A stretch of 15,034 nucleotides of DNA from a bacterium (GCA_021163745.1 JAGGTM010000014.1:1-15034); one strand, 5' to 3'; shown: positions 1-6,884, counted from the first letter of the stretch. Notes: a model not told the origin generated them from the letters alone. Numbers and translations are program-made.

Positions 1-281
1 CCTAAAGTAACTCTATTCTCGTTTCCTCCGGAGGTCAAAAGAATAATCCCTCCTATAACCAAAGCCAATACTGCAACCGGAATGCTTAGATTCCAGATAA
101 TAAAATTAATTATTCTATCTGCCAAAAGCCAAAAATGACAAATATTGCAAGGACAAGTTTCATCTATCCCGTCATCGGGATCAGAGTCGCTATGTCTACC
201 ACAAGGCACCAAAGAGGCATTTGCTAATAAAGGAGAAAAAATCAAAATTAATATTATTGAGAATAAAATCAGTTTATTCAT
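1..281 (-). CDS. T4SS-pilin-like small membrane protein (3' end outside window)
   Basis: Translating the minus strand from the ATG at 281 gives an open frame of 93 codons that leaves the window without a stop. The product starts with a lipoprotein/secretion-like hydrophobic N-terminus (MNKLILFSIILILIFSPLLA, residues 1-20). A short polar segment with several cysteines (VPCG, CPCNICHFW) follows, then an amphipathic stretch (ADRIINFIIWN) and a second hydrophobic helix ending in LLTSGGNENRV. This layout, and the LTSGGN sequence after the helix, fit the VirB2/TrbC-like T4SS pilin family common in Patescibacteria. The start overlaps the last 8 bases of tsaE (ATGAATAA), so translation is probably coupled to it. 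The family call comes from architecture and remembered motifs; it could be another small two-helix membrane protein. The missing C-terminus prevents a length check. Confidence 0.72.
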   Translation of the reverse strand, partial: MNKLILFSIILILIFSPLLANASLVPCGRHSDSDPDDGIDETCPCNICHFWLLADRIINFIIWNLSIPVAVLALVIGGIILLTSGGNENRVTL

Positions 282-720
282 AAATTATAGTAACTTTTCT
301 TTTGTTTTTATCTATATAATCAAAGTTCATCCACAAAGTATGTCCTGGTAAAATTTTTTTTATTTTCTCTGCCCACTCAATTGCTATTACTGAATTTTCT
401 TCTAAAATTTTTTTAAAATCCAATTCCAACATTTCTTTCGGCGTTAAGATTCTGTAACAATCAATATGATAAAAATAGGAAAATCTTGATTTTCTTGGAA
501 ATTTATATTTTCTTATAATAACGAAGCTTGGGCTTATAATTCTTTGTTTAATGCCCAATCCCCTCGCCAACCCCTGAACAAAAGTAGTCTTGCCTGTTCC
601 TAACTGACCTACTAATCCAATAACCAATGCTTTTTTAATTGCAGTTTTTAATATCTCTCTTCCTAAAACCTCTCCCATCCCTTTCATCTTTTTAAAATCG
701 CCCACCGTAAAACTAATCAT
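274..720 (-). CDS. tsaE: TsaE, tRNA t6A37 threonylcarbamoyltransferase complex ATPase
   Basis: TsaE is the P-loop ATPase that works with TsaD and TsaB to place threonylcarbamoyl on A37 of ANN-decoding tRNAs in the cytoplasm. With the start at 720 the protein has 148 residues, normal for the family. Visible motifs are Walker A (GQLGTGKT, residues 38-45), SPSF (63-66), HIDCYR (85-90) and IEWAEKI (115-121), in the family order. An in-frame ATG at 753 would add 11 residues. I prefer 720 because a TATAAT box lies at 727-732, between the two ATGs, so a transcript starting from it would exclude the upstream one. The stop overlaps the start of the pilin-like gene. It is divergent from yebC. Known family, high certainty; only the exact start is open. 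Confidence 0.93.
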   Translation of the reverse strand: MISFTVGDFKKMKGMGEVLGREILKTAIKKALVIGLVGQLGTGKTTFVQGLARGLGIKQRIISPSFVIIRKYKFPRKSRFSYFYHIDCYRILTPKEMLELDFKKILEENSVIAIEWAEKIKKILPGHTLWMNFDYIDKNKRKVTIIYE

Positions 721-726
721 AGCTCT

Positions 727-732
727 ATTATA
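727..732 (-). promoter_or_regulatory. -10 box of a tsaE promoter, very short leader
   Basis: The minus strand reads TATAAT at 727-732, a perfect -10 hexamer, only 6 bases before the ATG at 720. A weak TTGAAA lies 15 bases further upstream. Transcription would begin almost at the A of the start codon, implying a leaderless or near-leaderless message; no Shine-Dalgarno is visible. Inferred from sequence only. Confidence 0.45.
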
Positions 733-833
733 ACATATCTTATCAAATTTCAAATATCAAAAACTTGACTTAGTCAAAAGCATAATGATACCATTAAAAT
801 AAATAAAGAAAACAAGAAAGTCAAATAAAACTT

Positions 834-1559
834 ATGAGCGGACATTCTCATTGGGCAGGTATAAAACATAAGAAAAAATTGATGGACGAAAGACGGGGAA
901 AAATTTTTAGCAAAATTTCCCGTCTGATTACCATTGCAGCAAAAACCGATCCCGATCCGGATACAAATCCGAAATTAAAATTGGCTATAGAAAAAGCGAG
1001 ATCGGTAAATATGCCCAAAGAAAATATAGAAAGAGCAATAAAAAGAGCGACCGGAGAAATCGAGGGCGCAAAAATAGAAGAAGTAACTTACGAAGCATAT
1101 GGCCCAAAGGGAGTAGCGTTAATCATTGAAACTATCACCGATAACAAAAATAGGTCTCTTGCAGAAATAAAAAATATCCTATCAAAATTCAATGGGAAAA
1201 TTGGTCAACCAGGGAGTGTAAAATATCTATTTGAAAGAAAAGGCTCTATAACTATAGAAAAAAACAAAGACCCTGACGAATTATCCCTTATTGCTATTGA
1301 TTGCGGGGCAGAAGATATCAGAAATTCAAACAATTCTCTGGAAATAATCACAAAACCAGAACAGTTAGAAGAAGTAAAGAAAAAACTAGAGGAAAAGAAT
1401 ATAAACATAGAAAGAGTAAGTTTAGATTGGGTACCCAAACAGGAGGTTAAAGTAGATGAAAAAACTGAAGAGCAATTAAAAAAATTATTTGAAGCATTAG
1501 ATGAAAATGACGATGTGCAGGAAATTTATTCCAATCTTGCTAATATTGCTAATCATTAA
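834..1559 (+). CDS. yebC: YebC/PmpR family protein (TACO1-like)
   Basis: This 241-residue protein belongs to the YebC/TACO1 family, whose members have been described as DNA-binding transcription regulators and more recently as translation factors that relieve stalling at proline-rich stretches. It begins with the family hallmark MSGHSHWAGIKHKKK, followed by the conserved KIFSKISRLI and the PKENIERAIKRATG segment (about residues 60-75). The middle carries YEAYGPKGVALIIE and the NKNRSLAEIKNILSK region. Length is typical. No Shine-Dalgarno is seen before the ATG. The last codons (..SNLANIANH) are written by the GCTAAT repeat that continues downstream, so the extreme C-terminus may have been remodelled by the repeat. 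ruvC follows on the same strand after 97 bases, a frequent yebC-ruvC arrangement in bacteria. Confidence 0.96.
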   Translation: MSGHSHWAGIKHKKKLMDERRGKIFSKISRLITIAAKTDPDPDTNPKLKLAIEKARSVNMPKENIERAIKRATGEIEGAKIEEVTYEAYGPKGVALIIETITDNKNRSLAEIKNILSKFNGKIGQPGSVKYLFERKGSITIEKNKDPDELSLIAIDCGAEDIRNSNNSLEIITKPEQLEEVKKKLEEKNINIERVSLDWVPKQEVKVDEKTEEQLKKLFEALDENDDVQEIYSNLANIANH

Positions 1560-1656
1560 TTTTCGTTAATGTCTTGCTAATGTTCGCTAATTTAGCGCTA
1601 ATATTCGTTAATTTTCGTAATATTCGCGTAAATTAGTGCTACATTAGCGTAAATTA
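1539..1656 (+). repeat. Degenerate GCTAAT / TTCGCG..AAATTAG repeat array between yebC and ruvC
   Basis: The stretch is built from variants of GCTAAT, TTCGTTAAT, TTCGCGTAAATTAG and TTAGCGCTAAT. It starts inside the last yebC codons at 1539 and ends at the ruvC start codon. A sub-block at 1586-1616 matches 12959-12989, upstream of dnaA, at about 26 of 31 positions. I see no good promoter inside it. It may be a dispersed intergenic repeat family; its origin is unknown. Confidence 0.75.
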
Positions 1657-2139
1657 GTGACTATTTTAGGCGTTGACCCGGGCACGGCCACAACAGGATA
1701 TGGTGTGATAAAAAACTTTACTTATAAAAAAAGAAAATGCTTAAAGGCAGTGGATTATGGGTGCATTAAAACTCAGCCAAGTCTCTCGGACGGAAAAAGA
1801 TTAGAAATTATTTATAAAAACATAGTCAAAATAATAAAGAAACACAAACCAAATAAAATTGCTGTAGAAAATTTATTCTTTTGCAAAAATATCAAGACCG
1901 CCACAACTGTGGGACAGGCGAAAGGAGTAATCCTCTTGGCCGCAAACAGAATGAAAATTCCCTATTTCGAATATACCCCGCTTCAGGTAAAACAAGCGGT
2001 AACTTCTTATGGAAGGGCAGAGAAACTTCAAATTCAGAAAATGGTAAAGGCGATTTTAAACCTAAAAGAAATACCTAAGCCGGATGACGCCGCAGACGCA
2101 CTCGCTATAGCAATTTGCTGCGCGCATACCACTTTGTAA
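1657..2139 (+). CDS. ruvC: RuvC, Holliday junction resolvase
   Basis: RuvC cuts Holliday junctions symmetrically as part of the RuvABC complex in recombination repair. The 160-residue product has the RNase H-like fold signatures: ILGVDPG with catalytic D7, VENLFF with E71, and the C-terminal DDAADALA with D144 and D147, spaced three apart as in the E. coli enzyme. It is slightly shorter than the roughly 170 residues usual for the family. The start must be the GTG at 1657, because an in-frame TAG lies at 1645-1647 and the product then begins exactly at the conserved N-terminus. That GTG sits at the edge of the repeat array, and no Shine-Dalgarno is visible. ruvA and ruvB are not in the window. 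Confidence 0.95.
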   Translation: MTILGVDPGTATTGYGVIKNFTYKKRKCLKAVDYGCIKTQPSLSDGKRLEIIYKNIVKIIKKHKPNKIAVENLFFCKNIKTATTVGQAKGVILLAANRMKIPYFEYTPLQVKQAVTSYGRAEKLQIQKMVKAILNLKEIPKPDDAADALAIAICCAHTTL

Positions 2140-2159
2140 ATCATAAACTCAATATCTCT

Positions 2160-2813
2160 ATGGACTTTTTAATTAACTATCCAATACAAAATAATATCCA
2201 GCAAAATATACCAATGCTCCTTATGATGATACCGGTTATAGGAACGATTATTGCATTTGCCAGACAAGTAATAGGAATAAAAGGATTCGGAATATATATA
2301 CCACTTTTATTAACTATCTCTTTTTTTGGTATGGGATTAAATTACGGTCTTTTAATGTTTATAACCGTTCTTTTAACCGGCACGGGGTTAAGATTGCTGT
2401 TAAAAAAACCAAGGCTGCTATATCTTCCACGCATTGCCATAATTTTAACTTTAATTACTTTAATAGTGTTTTTGATTTTGCAAATCAAATTTTTAAATAA
2501 AATTTACTCCAGAAATATTCTTTCCATTCTAATAATGATTGCTCTTGCGGAAAAATTTATTAATGCGCAAATCGAAAGAGGAAAAAGAGGGGCTTTTATT
2601 CTAACCTCAGAAACAATAGGGTTGTCTATTTTATGTTACTATATCGCCAATTTTAAATTACTTCAAAATATAATTTCTGCTTATCCAATATATGTGATTT
2701 TGACAATTCTTCTAATCAATGTTTTTTTAGGTAAATGGACAGGTCTAAGAATTTCAGAATATTTTAGATTCAGAGAAGCAATCAGGCATATAGAACTTCC
2801 TAAAAAGAAGTAA
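2160..2813 (+). CDS. Seven-helix membrane protein, UUP1/7TM family without the transglutaminase-like domain
   Basis: This 217-residue integral membrane protein has about six or seven hydrophobic helices. The helices start at PMLLMMIPVIGTIIAFA and pass through the loop LLLKKPRLLYLPRIAI. The last one is followed by the positively charged tail GKWTGLRISEYFRFREA. These features resemble the Pfam family described as seven transmembrane helices usually fused to an inactive transglutaminase. In proteobacteria that protein is normally encoded beside a RimK-related ligase-like gene and a retropepsin-like protease gene, exactly the domains encoded next here. The N-terminal transglutaminase-like part is absent. 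I chose the ATG at 2160 because the earlier one at 2115 would overlap ruvC by 25 bases and add a non-hydrophobic stub. The ligase gene begins 5 bases after its stop, so they form an operon. Molecular role unknown. Confidence 0.8.
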   Translation: MDFLINYPIQNNIQQNIPMLLMMIPVIGTIIAFARQVIGIKGFGIYIPLLLTISFFGMGLNYGLLMFITVLLTGTGLRLLLKKPRLLYLPRIAIILTLITLIVFLILQIKFLNKIYSRNILSILIMIALAEKFINAQIERGKRGAFILTSETIGLSILCYYIANFKLLQNIISAYPIYVILTILLINVFLGKWTGLRISEYFRFREAIRHIELPKKK

Positions 2814-2818
2814 AGAAA

Positions 2819-4177
2819 ATGTTTACTTTTTTTCAGAAATCAAAATATATTTTAGGATTAAACGCAAGAAACCTAAACTACATAAGGCCCTATAATTCTA
2901 AACGGGCTATTTGTATTGCTGATAATAAATTATTAACTAAATATGTATTAAAAAAAGCAGGTCTTCCTGTTCCTGATACCTATGCAATCGTTTCTTCTAT
3001 TAAAGAATTAGAGGAATTCAACTGGTTAAATCTACCAGTCGCTTTTACATTAAAACCAAATCGCGGTTCTCTCGGTTCAGGGGTATTGGTAGTCTACGGG
3101 AGACGAAAAAAACCTCCATTTTACTGGATAAAAGCAAATAACAAGAGAGTTAGTATAGAGAATTTAAAAATGCATATCTTAAATATTTTAGAAGGAGCGT
3201 TCTCTTTAAATAAGCTCCCAGATGTTGCTTTCTTTGAAGAAAGGGTAAAATTATTAAAACTTTTTAAACTGTATACCAGAAGAGGAATTCCCGATATAAG
3301 AATAATTGTGCACAACCTTGTTCCAGTAATGGCAGAACTACGTCTTCCTACTCCCGAATCAGAAGGAAGAGCAAATTTACATTTAGGAGCAATAGGGACA
3401 GGAATTGACGTAGGAACAGGAATAACTACCACTGCTATATACAAAGACAGATTGATTGAATATATGCCGGGAATAAAACTTTCTTTAAGAGGAATAAAAA
3501 TTCCTTTCTGGAAAGACATTTTAAAACTAGCGGTACTCGCCCAAAAAGTTTCTAAAATAGGATTTCTAGGCGTGGACATCGCTATTGACAGAGACAAAGG
3601 GCCTATGATTTTAGAACTAAACGCCAGGCCGGGACTATCTATACAAATCGCTAATTTAGCTCCTCTAAAAGATAGACTAGAAAGGGTAAAGGGATTAAAA
3701 ATCCCTTCCATTGAAAGAGGAGTAAAAATAGGACAAAATTTATTTGGCGGAGAAGTAGAAGAAGAGCTTGAAGAAATCTCCGGGAGAAAAGTTATAGGCA
3801 TAAATGAGCCTATTGAAATTATAGATTCTCACTGGGACAAACACCCTACAATGGCTAAAATTGACACAGGTGCTTATAGAACAGCATTATCCTATGAAAT
3901 AGCAGAAAAACTTGGATTAAATAAACCAATAAAATACAAAAAAGTAAGAAGCGCCTTAGGGGTAGAAGAAAGACCAATTATTGAACTCTCTTTTATTTTA
4001 GATAAAGTATTAATTTCTACAGAGGCGTTTATAGCAAAAAGAGGCGAGATGAAATATGATGTAATTGTAGGAAGAAAAGATTTAAAAAGATTTCTAGTAG
4101 ACCCATCAAAAAATGTATTTATGAGCTCAAAAGAGGTAGAAGAATTAAAAAAGAAATACGCGTTGCAAAAAAGTTAA
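2819..4177 (+). CDS. RimK-related ATP-grasp ligase fused to a retropepsin-like (putative aspartic/zinc) protease domain
   Basis: The protein has 452 residues and two domains. Residues about 1-300 are an ATP-grasp module of the alpha-L-glutamate ligase-like type: K79, a GSLGSG loop (83-88), GAIGTGIDVGTG (190-201), GVDIAID (251-257) and the metal/ATP motif LELNARPGLSIQIAN (265-279). Residues about 325-432 match the retropepsin-like family often annotated as ATP-dependent zinc protease. That part has the active-site-like KIDTGAYRTAL (347-357), a GVEERP strand, and VIVGRKDL (415-422) in place of the usual IGR segment. ATP-grasp ligases of this group are expected to join an amino acid to a carboxylate through an acyl-phosphate; the protease family has few characterised substrates. 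In proteobacteria these are usually two separate genes, so this is a fusion. The start at 2819 is 5 bases after the 7TM gene. Substrates are not predictable from sequence. Confidence 0.88.
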   Translation: MFTFFQKSKYILGLNARNLNYIRPYNSKRAICIADNKLLTKYVLKKAGLPVPDTYAIVSSIKELEEFNWLNLPVAFTLKPNRGSLGSGVLVVYGRRKKPPFYWIKANNKRVSIENLKMHILNILEGAFSLNKLPDVAFFEERVKLLKLFKLYTRRGIPDIRIIVHNLVPVMAELRLPTPESEGRANLHLGAIGTGIDVGTGITTTAIYKDRLIEYMPGIKLSLRGIKIPFWKDILKLAVLAQKVSKIGFLGVDIAIDRDKGPMILELNARPGLSIQIANLAPLKDRLERVKGLKIPSIERGVKIGQNLFGGEVEEELEEISGRKVIGINEPIEIIDSHWDKHPTMAKIDTGAYRTALSYEIAEKLGLNKPIKYKKVRSALGVEERPIIELSFILDKVLISTEAFIAKRGEMKYDVIVGRKDLKRFLVDPSKNVFMSSKEVEELKKKYALQKS

Positions 4178-4178
4178 G

Positions 4179-4323
4179 AATTGGTGCACCCCGCCGTAGT
4201 TTTGCGATAGAATATGAGAATCTATCCTCAATTGAGAATTAGTATGGATTTCTTCAGTGAAACAGTCCAAAGGACTGTTTCACTAGATAAATACTTGGCA
4301 AAACTACGGCGGGATGCTCAATT
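4179..4323 (+). repeat. Branched inverted-repeat element (possible structured RNA or MITE-like insertion)
   Basis: A perfect 16-bp outer stem pairs CCCGCCGTAGTTTTGC (4190-4205) with its complement at 4298-4313 and is flanked by AATTG/CAATT. Inside lie a 6-bp stem (GATAGA 4206-4211 with TCTATC 4221-4226), the palindrome CTCAATTGAG (4227-4236) and a perfect 13-bp hairpin with an AAA loop (4256-4268 with 4272-4284). The outer stem is far more GC-rich than its surroundings. There is no coding frame of note. It may terminate the upstream operon, although no T tract follows, or be an inserted non-autonomous element. Confidence 0.75.
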
Positions 4324-4391
4324 TTCTAACAGCTCAGCTGCACCAAGCACATAAAGTGTTATGTGCTTGGCTTGCTTCGCTGAGAAAATTG
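4319..4391 (+). promoter_or_regulatory. Second long hairpin directly in front of the RimK-like start codon
   Basis: Nested perfect arms fold this stretch onto itself: AATTTTCT (4320-4327) with AGAAAATT (4383-4390), CTCAGC (4333-4338) with GCTGAG (4379-4384), sharing a few bases, and CCAAGCACATAA (4343-4354) with TTATGTGCTTGG (4359-4370) over an AGTG loop. It ends 2 bases before the ATG at 4394, so it could occlude the ribosome site or mark a processed 5' end. TGCACCAA at 4339-4346 can alternatively pair with 4181-4188 in the preceding element, so two mutually exclusive folds are possible. Confidence 0.6.
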
Positions 4392-4393
4392 AC

Positions 4394-5755
4394 ATGAGAA
4401 TACTTTTTATCGGATTATCTAAATCAAAAATCTATGAATCAAAAAATACTATCAAAGAACTCAAAAAAAGAGGACATAGAGTTAATTTTGTTCTGTGGAG
4501 AGAATTGGTCTTTTCTTTTTCCAAAAAAAAAGGAGTAGCAATAAGAAGAAAAAGAGGAAAAGACCTAAAATACTATGATTTTGTTATCTGCCGCTCCCCT
4601 ATGCCACCTACAATCAAAAAAGGACATTTTGTAAAAACTTTGGCTATGAGTAGATTTTATCGTCATTTTTATTTAATTATTGACTATATGAATTCTTATA
4701 AAAAACATGTCCTAAACGAGAAAGTCATAAAAAAGCTTCCATACTATGATAAGCTCTTTCAGTATTATCAATTAGCAAAAGCAAAATTGCCTGTAGTTCC
4801 CTCCCTCCTTTATACTGGAAAAAAAATCCCTTCTTCGGTATATGAAAAATTTCCCTATCCTTACATTGCTAAATGCATTCAAGGAAGTAAAGGAAGAGAT
4901 GTTTATAAAATCCATCATAAAGAAAAAATAAGAAAGTTAATTGAAAAATATGGATGGGGAAGGGTAATGATTCAAAAATATCTTCCCACTAAAGAAGATT
5001 ACAGAATTATTGTGATTGGGAAAAAGGTAATCGGGGGAATGAAAAGAGTGGCGCCAAAAGGAAAATTCAAAACGAATTTTTCATTAGGAGGGTATGTAGA
5101 AAAAATTAAAGTAAGTAAAGATTTTAGAAATTTAGCCCTCAAAGCAGCAAAAGCATTAGACGCGGAATTTGCAGGAGTAGACATTATTAAATATAAAAAC
5201 AAATTGTACATCCTAGAAGTCAATCTATTTCCGGGGTTTCAAGGATTTGAGCAGGCAACAAAAATAAGTGTCCCCAGAAAATTAATTTCTTATATAGAGA
5301 AAAAATATCTATGGTCTTTAGAAGAAATAAAAACAAAAAAAGATAAATTGAATTTATTAAATGAATTATATCAAATAGAAAAAGAATCATTCATTGCTCC
5401 ATTCTCTAAAAAGAACTTCAAAAAAGAATTAATCAGCAAAAAATTAATAACAGTAAAAAAAGAAGGGAAAGTGATTGCTTATCTAACTTATAAAATAGAA
5501 AAAAGGAAAGCATATATTTCTAAAATAGCAGTGAAAGAAAAATACAGAAGACAAAAAATTGCATCAAGATTAATTAAATCGCTAATAAAATTACTGAAAG
5601 AGAAAAGAGTCAAGTCTGTGTATGTGCATATAAGAGAATCAAATACTTCCTCTGAAAAATTGTTCAAAAAATTAAAATTTAAAATTAAAAAAATAAAAAA
5701 GAATTATTACAGAAAAAGGAAAGAAAACGCCATCTTTATGAAGTTGAATTTATAA
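4394..5755 (+). CDS. RimK-like ATP-grasp ligase fused to a RimI-like GNAT acetyltransferase
   Basis: With the start at 4394 the protein has 453 residues. Residues 1-105 form a pre-ATP-grasp domain beginning MRILFIG. Residues about 106-300 are a RimK-type ATP-grasp domain: K160, GSKGRDV (164-170), QKYLPTKEDYRIIVIG, the TNFSLGG segment (227-233), GVDI (261-264) and LEVNLFPGFQGFEQ (274-287), the counterpart of the EVNASPGLEG region of RimK and LysX. Residues about 319-453 are a GNAT domain. It has the acetyl-CoA loop YRRQKIASRL (384-393), then VHIRESNTSSEKLFKKL and the C-terminal KNYYRKRKENAIFMKL, which resembles RimI Nt-acetyltransferases. The expected activities are addition of an amino acid to a carboxyl group and acetylation of an amino group. 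An ATG at 4361 would start inside the hairpin and add 11 unrelated residues, so I reject it. Targets are unknown; both activities are inferred from family motifs. Confidence 0.87.
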   Translation: MRILFIGLSKSKIYESKNTIKELKKRGHRVNFVLWRELVFSFSKKKGVAIRRKRGKDLKYYDFVICRSPMPPTIKKGHFVKTLAMSRFYRHFYLIIDYMNSYKKHVLNEKVIKKLPYYDKLFQYYQLAKAKLPVVPSLLYTGKKIPSSVYEKFPYPYIAKCIQGSKGRDVYKIHHKEKIRKLIEKYGWGRVMIQKYLPTKEDYRIIVIGKKVIGGMKRVAPKGKFKTNFSLGGYVEKIKVSKDFRNLALKAAKALDAEFAGVDIIKYKNKLYILEVNLFPGFQGFEQATKISVPRKLISYIEKKYLWSLEEIKTKKDKLNLLNELYQIEKESFIAPFSKKNFKKELISKKLITVKKEGKVIAYLTYKIEKRKAYISKIAVKEKYRRQKIASRLIKSLIKLLKEKRVKSVYVHIRESNTSSEKLFKKLKFKIKKIKKNYYRKRKENAIFMKLNL

Positions 5756-5781
5756 ACTTGTAATTGCGGCAAATTATTAAA

Positions 5782-6840
5782 TTATTTTTTATTATTTCCT
5801 GTTTTATTGATAATAGCGTCTACTATTATTTTTCCCCAATTAGAAATGTTTGCAAAAATTCTTCTCCCCCATATCTTAATTTGAAAATACAACAACAACA
5901 AAAGCCCTATAACCACGCCCATTAAATAAATCGCTCTCGAAATTAAAGTAAATGCAATGCCTAAATGCACAGATAAATTAAACAAAGAAAAGGCAATTGC
6001 CTGGGAACCTTCTTGCGCTCCCAGACAGGCAGGGATAGGAACAAAAAACGCAGCGTAAAGCAAAGAGATAAATGAAATTAAGGTTATGATATCAATTCTT
6101 GCCCCCAGAAAATAAATAATTAGATAAAATGAAATAAGATTAATTATCTGGGCGCATACTCCTATTGTCGCTGCGGAGACTAAATGTTCTTTTTTATGAC
6201 AAAAGAAATCTTCTAAATACCCTTCTATATTTCTTAGATTTTCATGAATTCCTTTTAGTTCTTTTATTTTGTTTATATTAAAAAATCTAATAATGGATGT
6301 AAAAAAACCGGATTTATGAATTGTTTTATAATAAAAAAAATAAAGTAGTCCTACGCAAAAAAATAAAGTAAATACAAGCGCCTTAAAAAGCCAAACAGGT
6401 AGAGTAAAATGAGTTAAGATATAAATAATTCCAATTAAAATAACTACTCCGTTTATAGTTGCTTCTAATGTTTTATCAATTATGATAGAAGCAATATTAT
6501 AACCCCAATCCAAATTTATCTCCTCTTTTAAAATCATCGCCCTCAATGGCTCTCCGCCAAAATAAATTCCGGGAGTTAAGTAGCTTAACGCAAACCCAAC
6601 CGTTCTAGAAACAAGCAGGGCTTTAAATGGCGCTTTAACTCTAAATGCGCCTAAAACTACCTTCCATTTATATACCGATAAAACAAAGGCAAAAAACATC
6701 AGCAAACAGACCACGAAAAATTTCCACAAAGACAGGGAATAAATAGCATCCTTTATCTCGCACCATCCGATTCTTTTAATGAGAAGGATAAAAAGTATTA
6801 TACCTATTAAAGAAAAGAAATATAAACTAATTTTTCTCAT
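5782..6840 (-). CDS. Flippase-like membrane protein, LPG synthase TM (AglD/UPF0104) family
   Basis: This 352-residue polytopic membrane protein has about eight hydrophobic helices. The family signature LTPGIYFGGEPLRAMIL follows the second or third helix, and a later helix region contains SLLYAAFFVPIPACLGAQEG, which matches the conserved PxPxGxGxxE-like part of the family. Members include the flippase half of MprF and uncharacterised lysylphosphatidylglycerol synthetase-like proteins; they are thought to move or modify lipids or isoprenoid-linked sugars. No soluble synthase domain is attached, so a transferase function is unlikely. It converges on the RimK-like gene with a 26-base gap and diverges from the penicillin-binding protein gene. 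A TAATAT -10-like box lies at 6849-6854 on the minus strand. The substrate cannot be told. Confidence 0.85.
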   Translation of the reverse strand: MRKISLYFFSLIGIILFILLIKRIGWCEIKDAIYSLSLWKFFVVCLLMFFAFVLSVYKWKVVLGAFRVKAPFKALLVSRTVGFALSYLTPGIYFGGEPLRAMILKEEINLDWGYNIASIIIDKTLEATINGVVILIGIIYILTHFTLPVWLFKALVFTLFFCVGLLYFFYYKTIHKSGFFTSIIRFFNINKIKELKGIHENLRNIEGYLEDFFCHKKEHLVSAATIGVCAQIINLISFYLIIYFLGARIDIITLISFISLLYAAFFVPIPACLGAQEGSQAIAFSLFNLSVHLGIAFTLISRAIYLMGVVIGLLLLLYFQIKIWGRRIFANISNWGKIIVDAIINKTGNNKK

Positions 6841-6884
6841 ATAGAAATATATTACCTAAATTTATAATAAAGTCAAAAAAATAA
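6841..6884. promoter_or_regulatory. Compact divergent promoter region between flippase-like and PBP genes
   Basis: The 44-base gap holds TATAAT at 6863-6868 on plus, 16 bases before the PBP start, and TAATAT at 6849-6854 on minus, 8 bases before the flippase-like start. Neither has a convincing -35 hexamer or a Shine-Dalgarno. Both transcripts would have leaders of roughly ten bases or fewer. Confidence 0.45.

Noticed and set aside
145..351. Short plus-strand frame at the left end
   Set aside because: It lies opposite the pilin-like gene and the tsaE end, which have clear signal peptide and motif support.
765..800. yebC promoter (TTGACT at 765-770 with TAAAAT at 795-800)
   Set aside because: The spacing is 24 bases, too long for a standard promoter; other pairings are weaker.
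2115..2159. Upstream ATG for the 7TM protein overlapping ruvC
   Set aside because: It would overlap ruvC by 25 bases and add a polar stub before the normal membrane protein start at 2160.
3121..3801. Long minus-strand open frame opposite the ATP-grasp/retropepsin gene
   Set aside because: It mirrors the codon pattern of a well-supported plus-strand gene, is serine- and proline-rich low-quality sequence, and has no start signal.
4179..4391. tRNA or known riboswitch
   Set aside because: No cloverleaf with a CCA end or T-loop GTTCRA sequence, and no conserved riboswitch core that I recognise; only long perfect stems.
4361..4393. Upstream ATG for the RimK-like ligase
   Set aside because: It lies within the arm of a perfect hairpin, and the added residues do not resemble the family, whereas 4394 gives the usual MRILFIG beginning.
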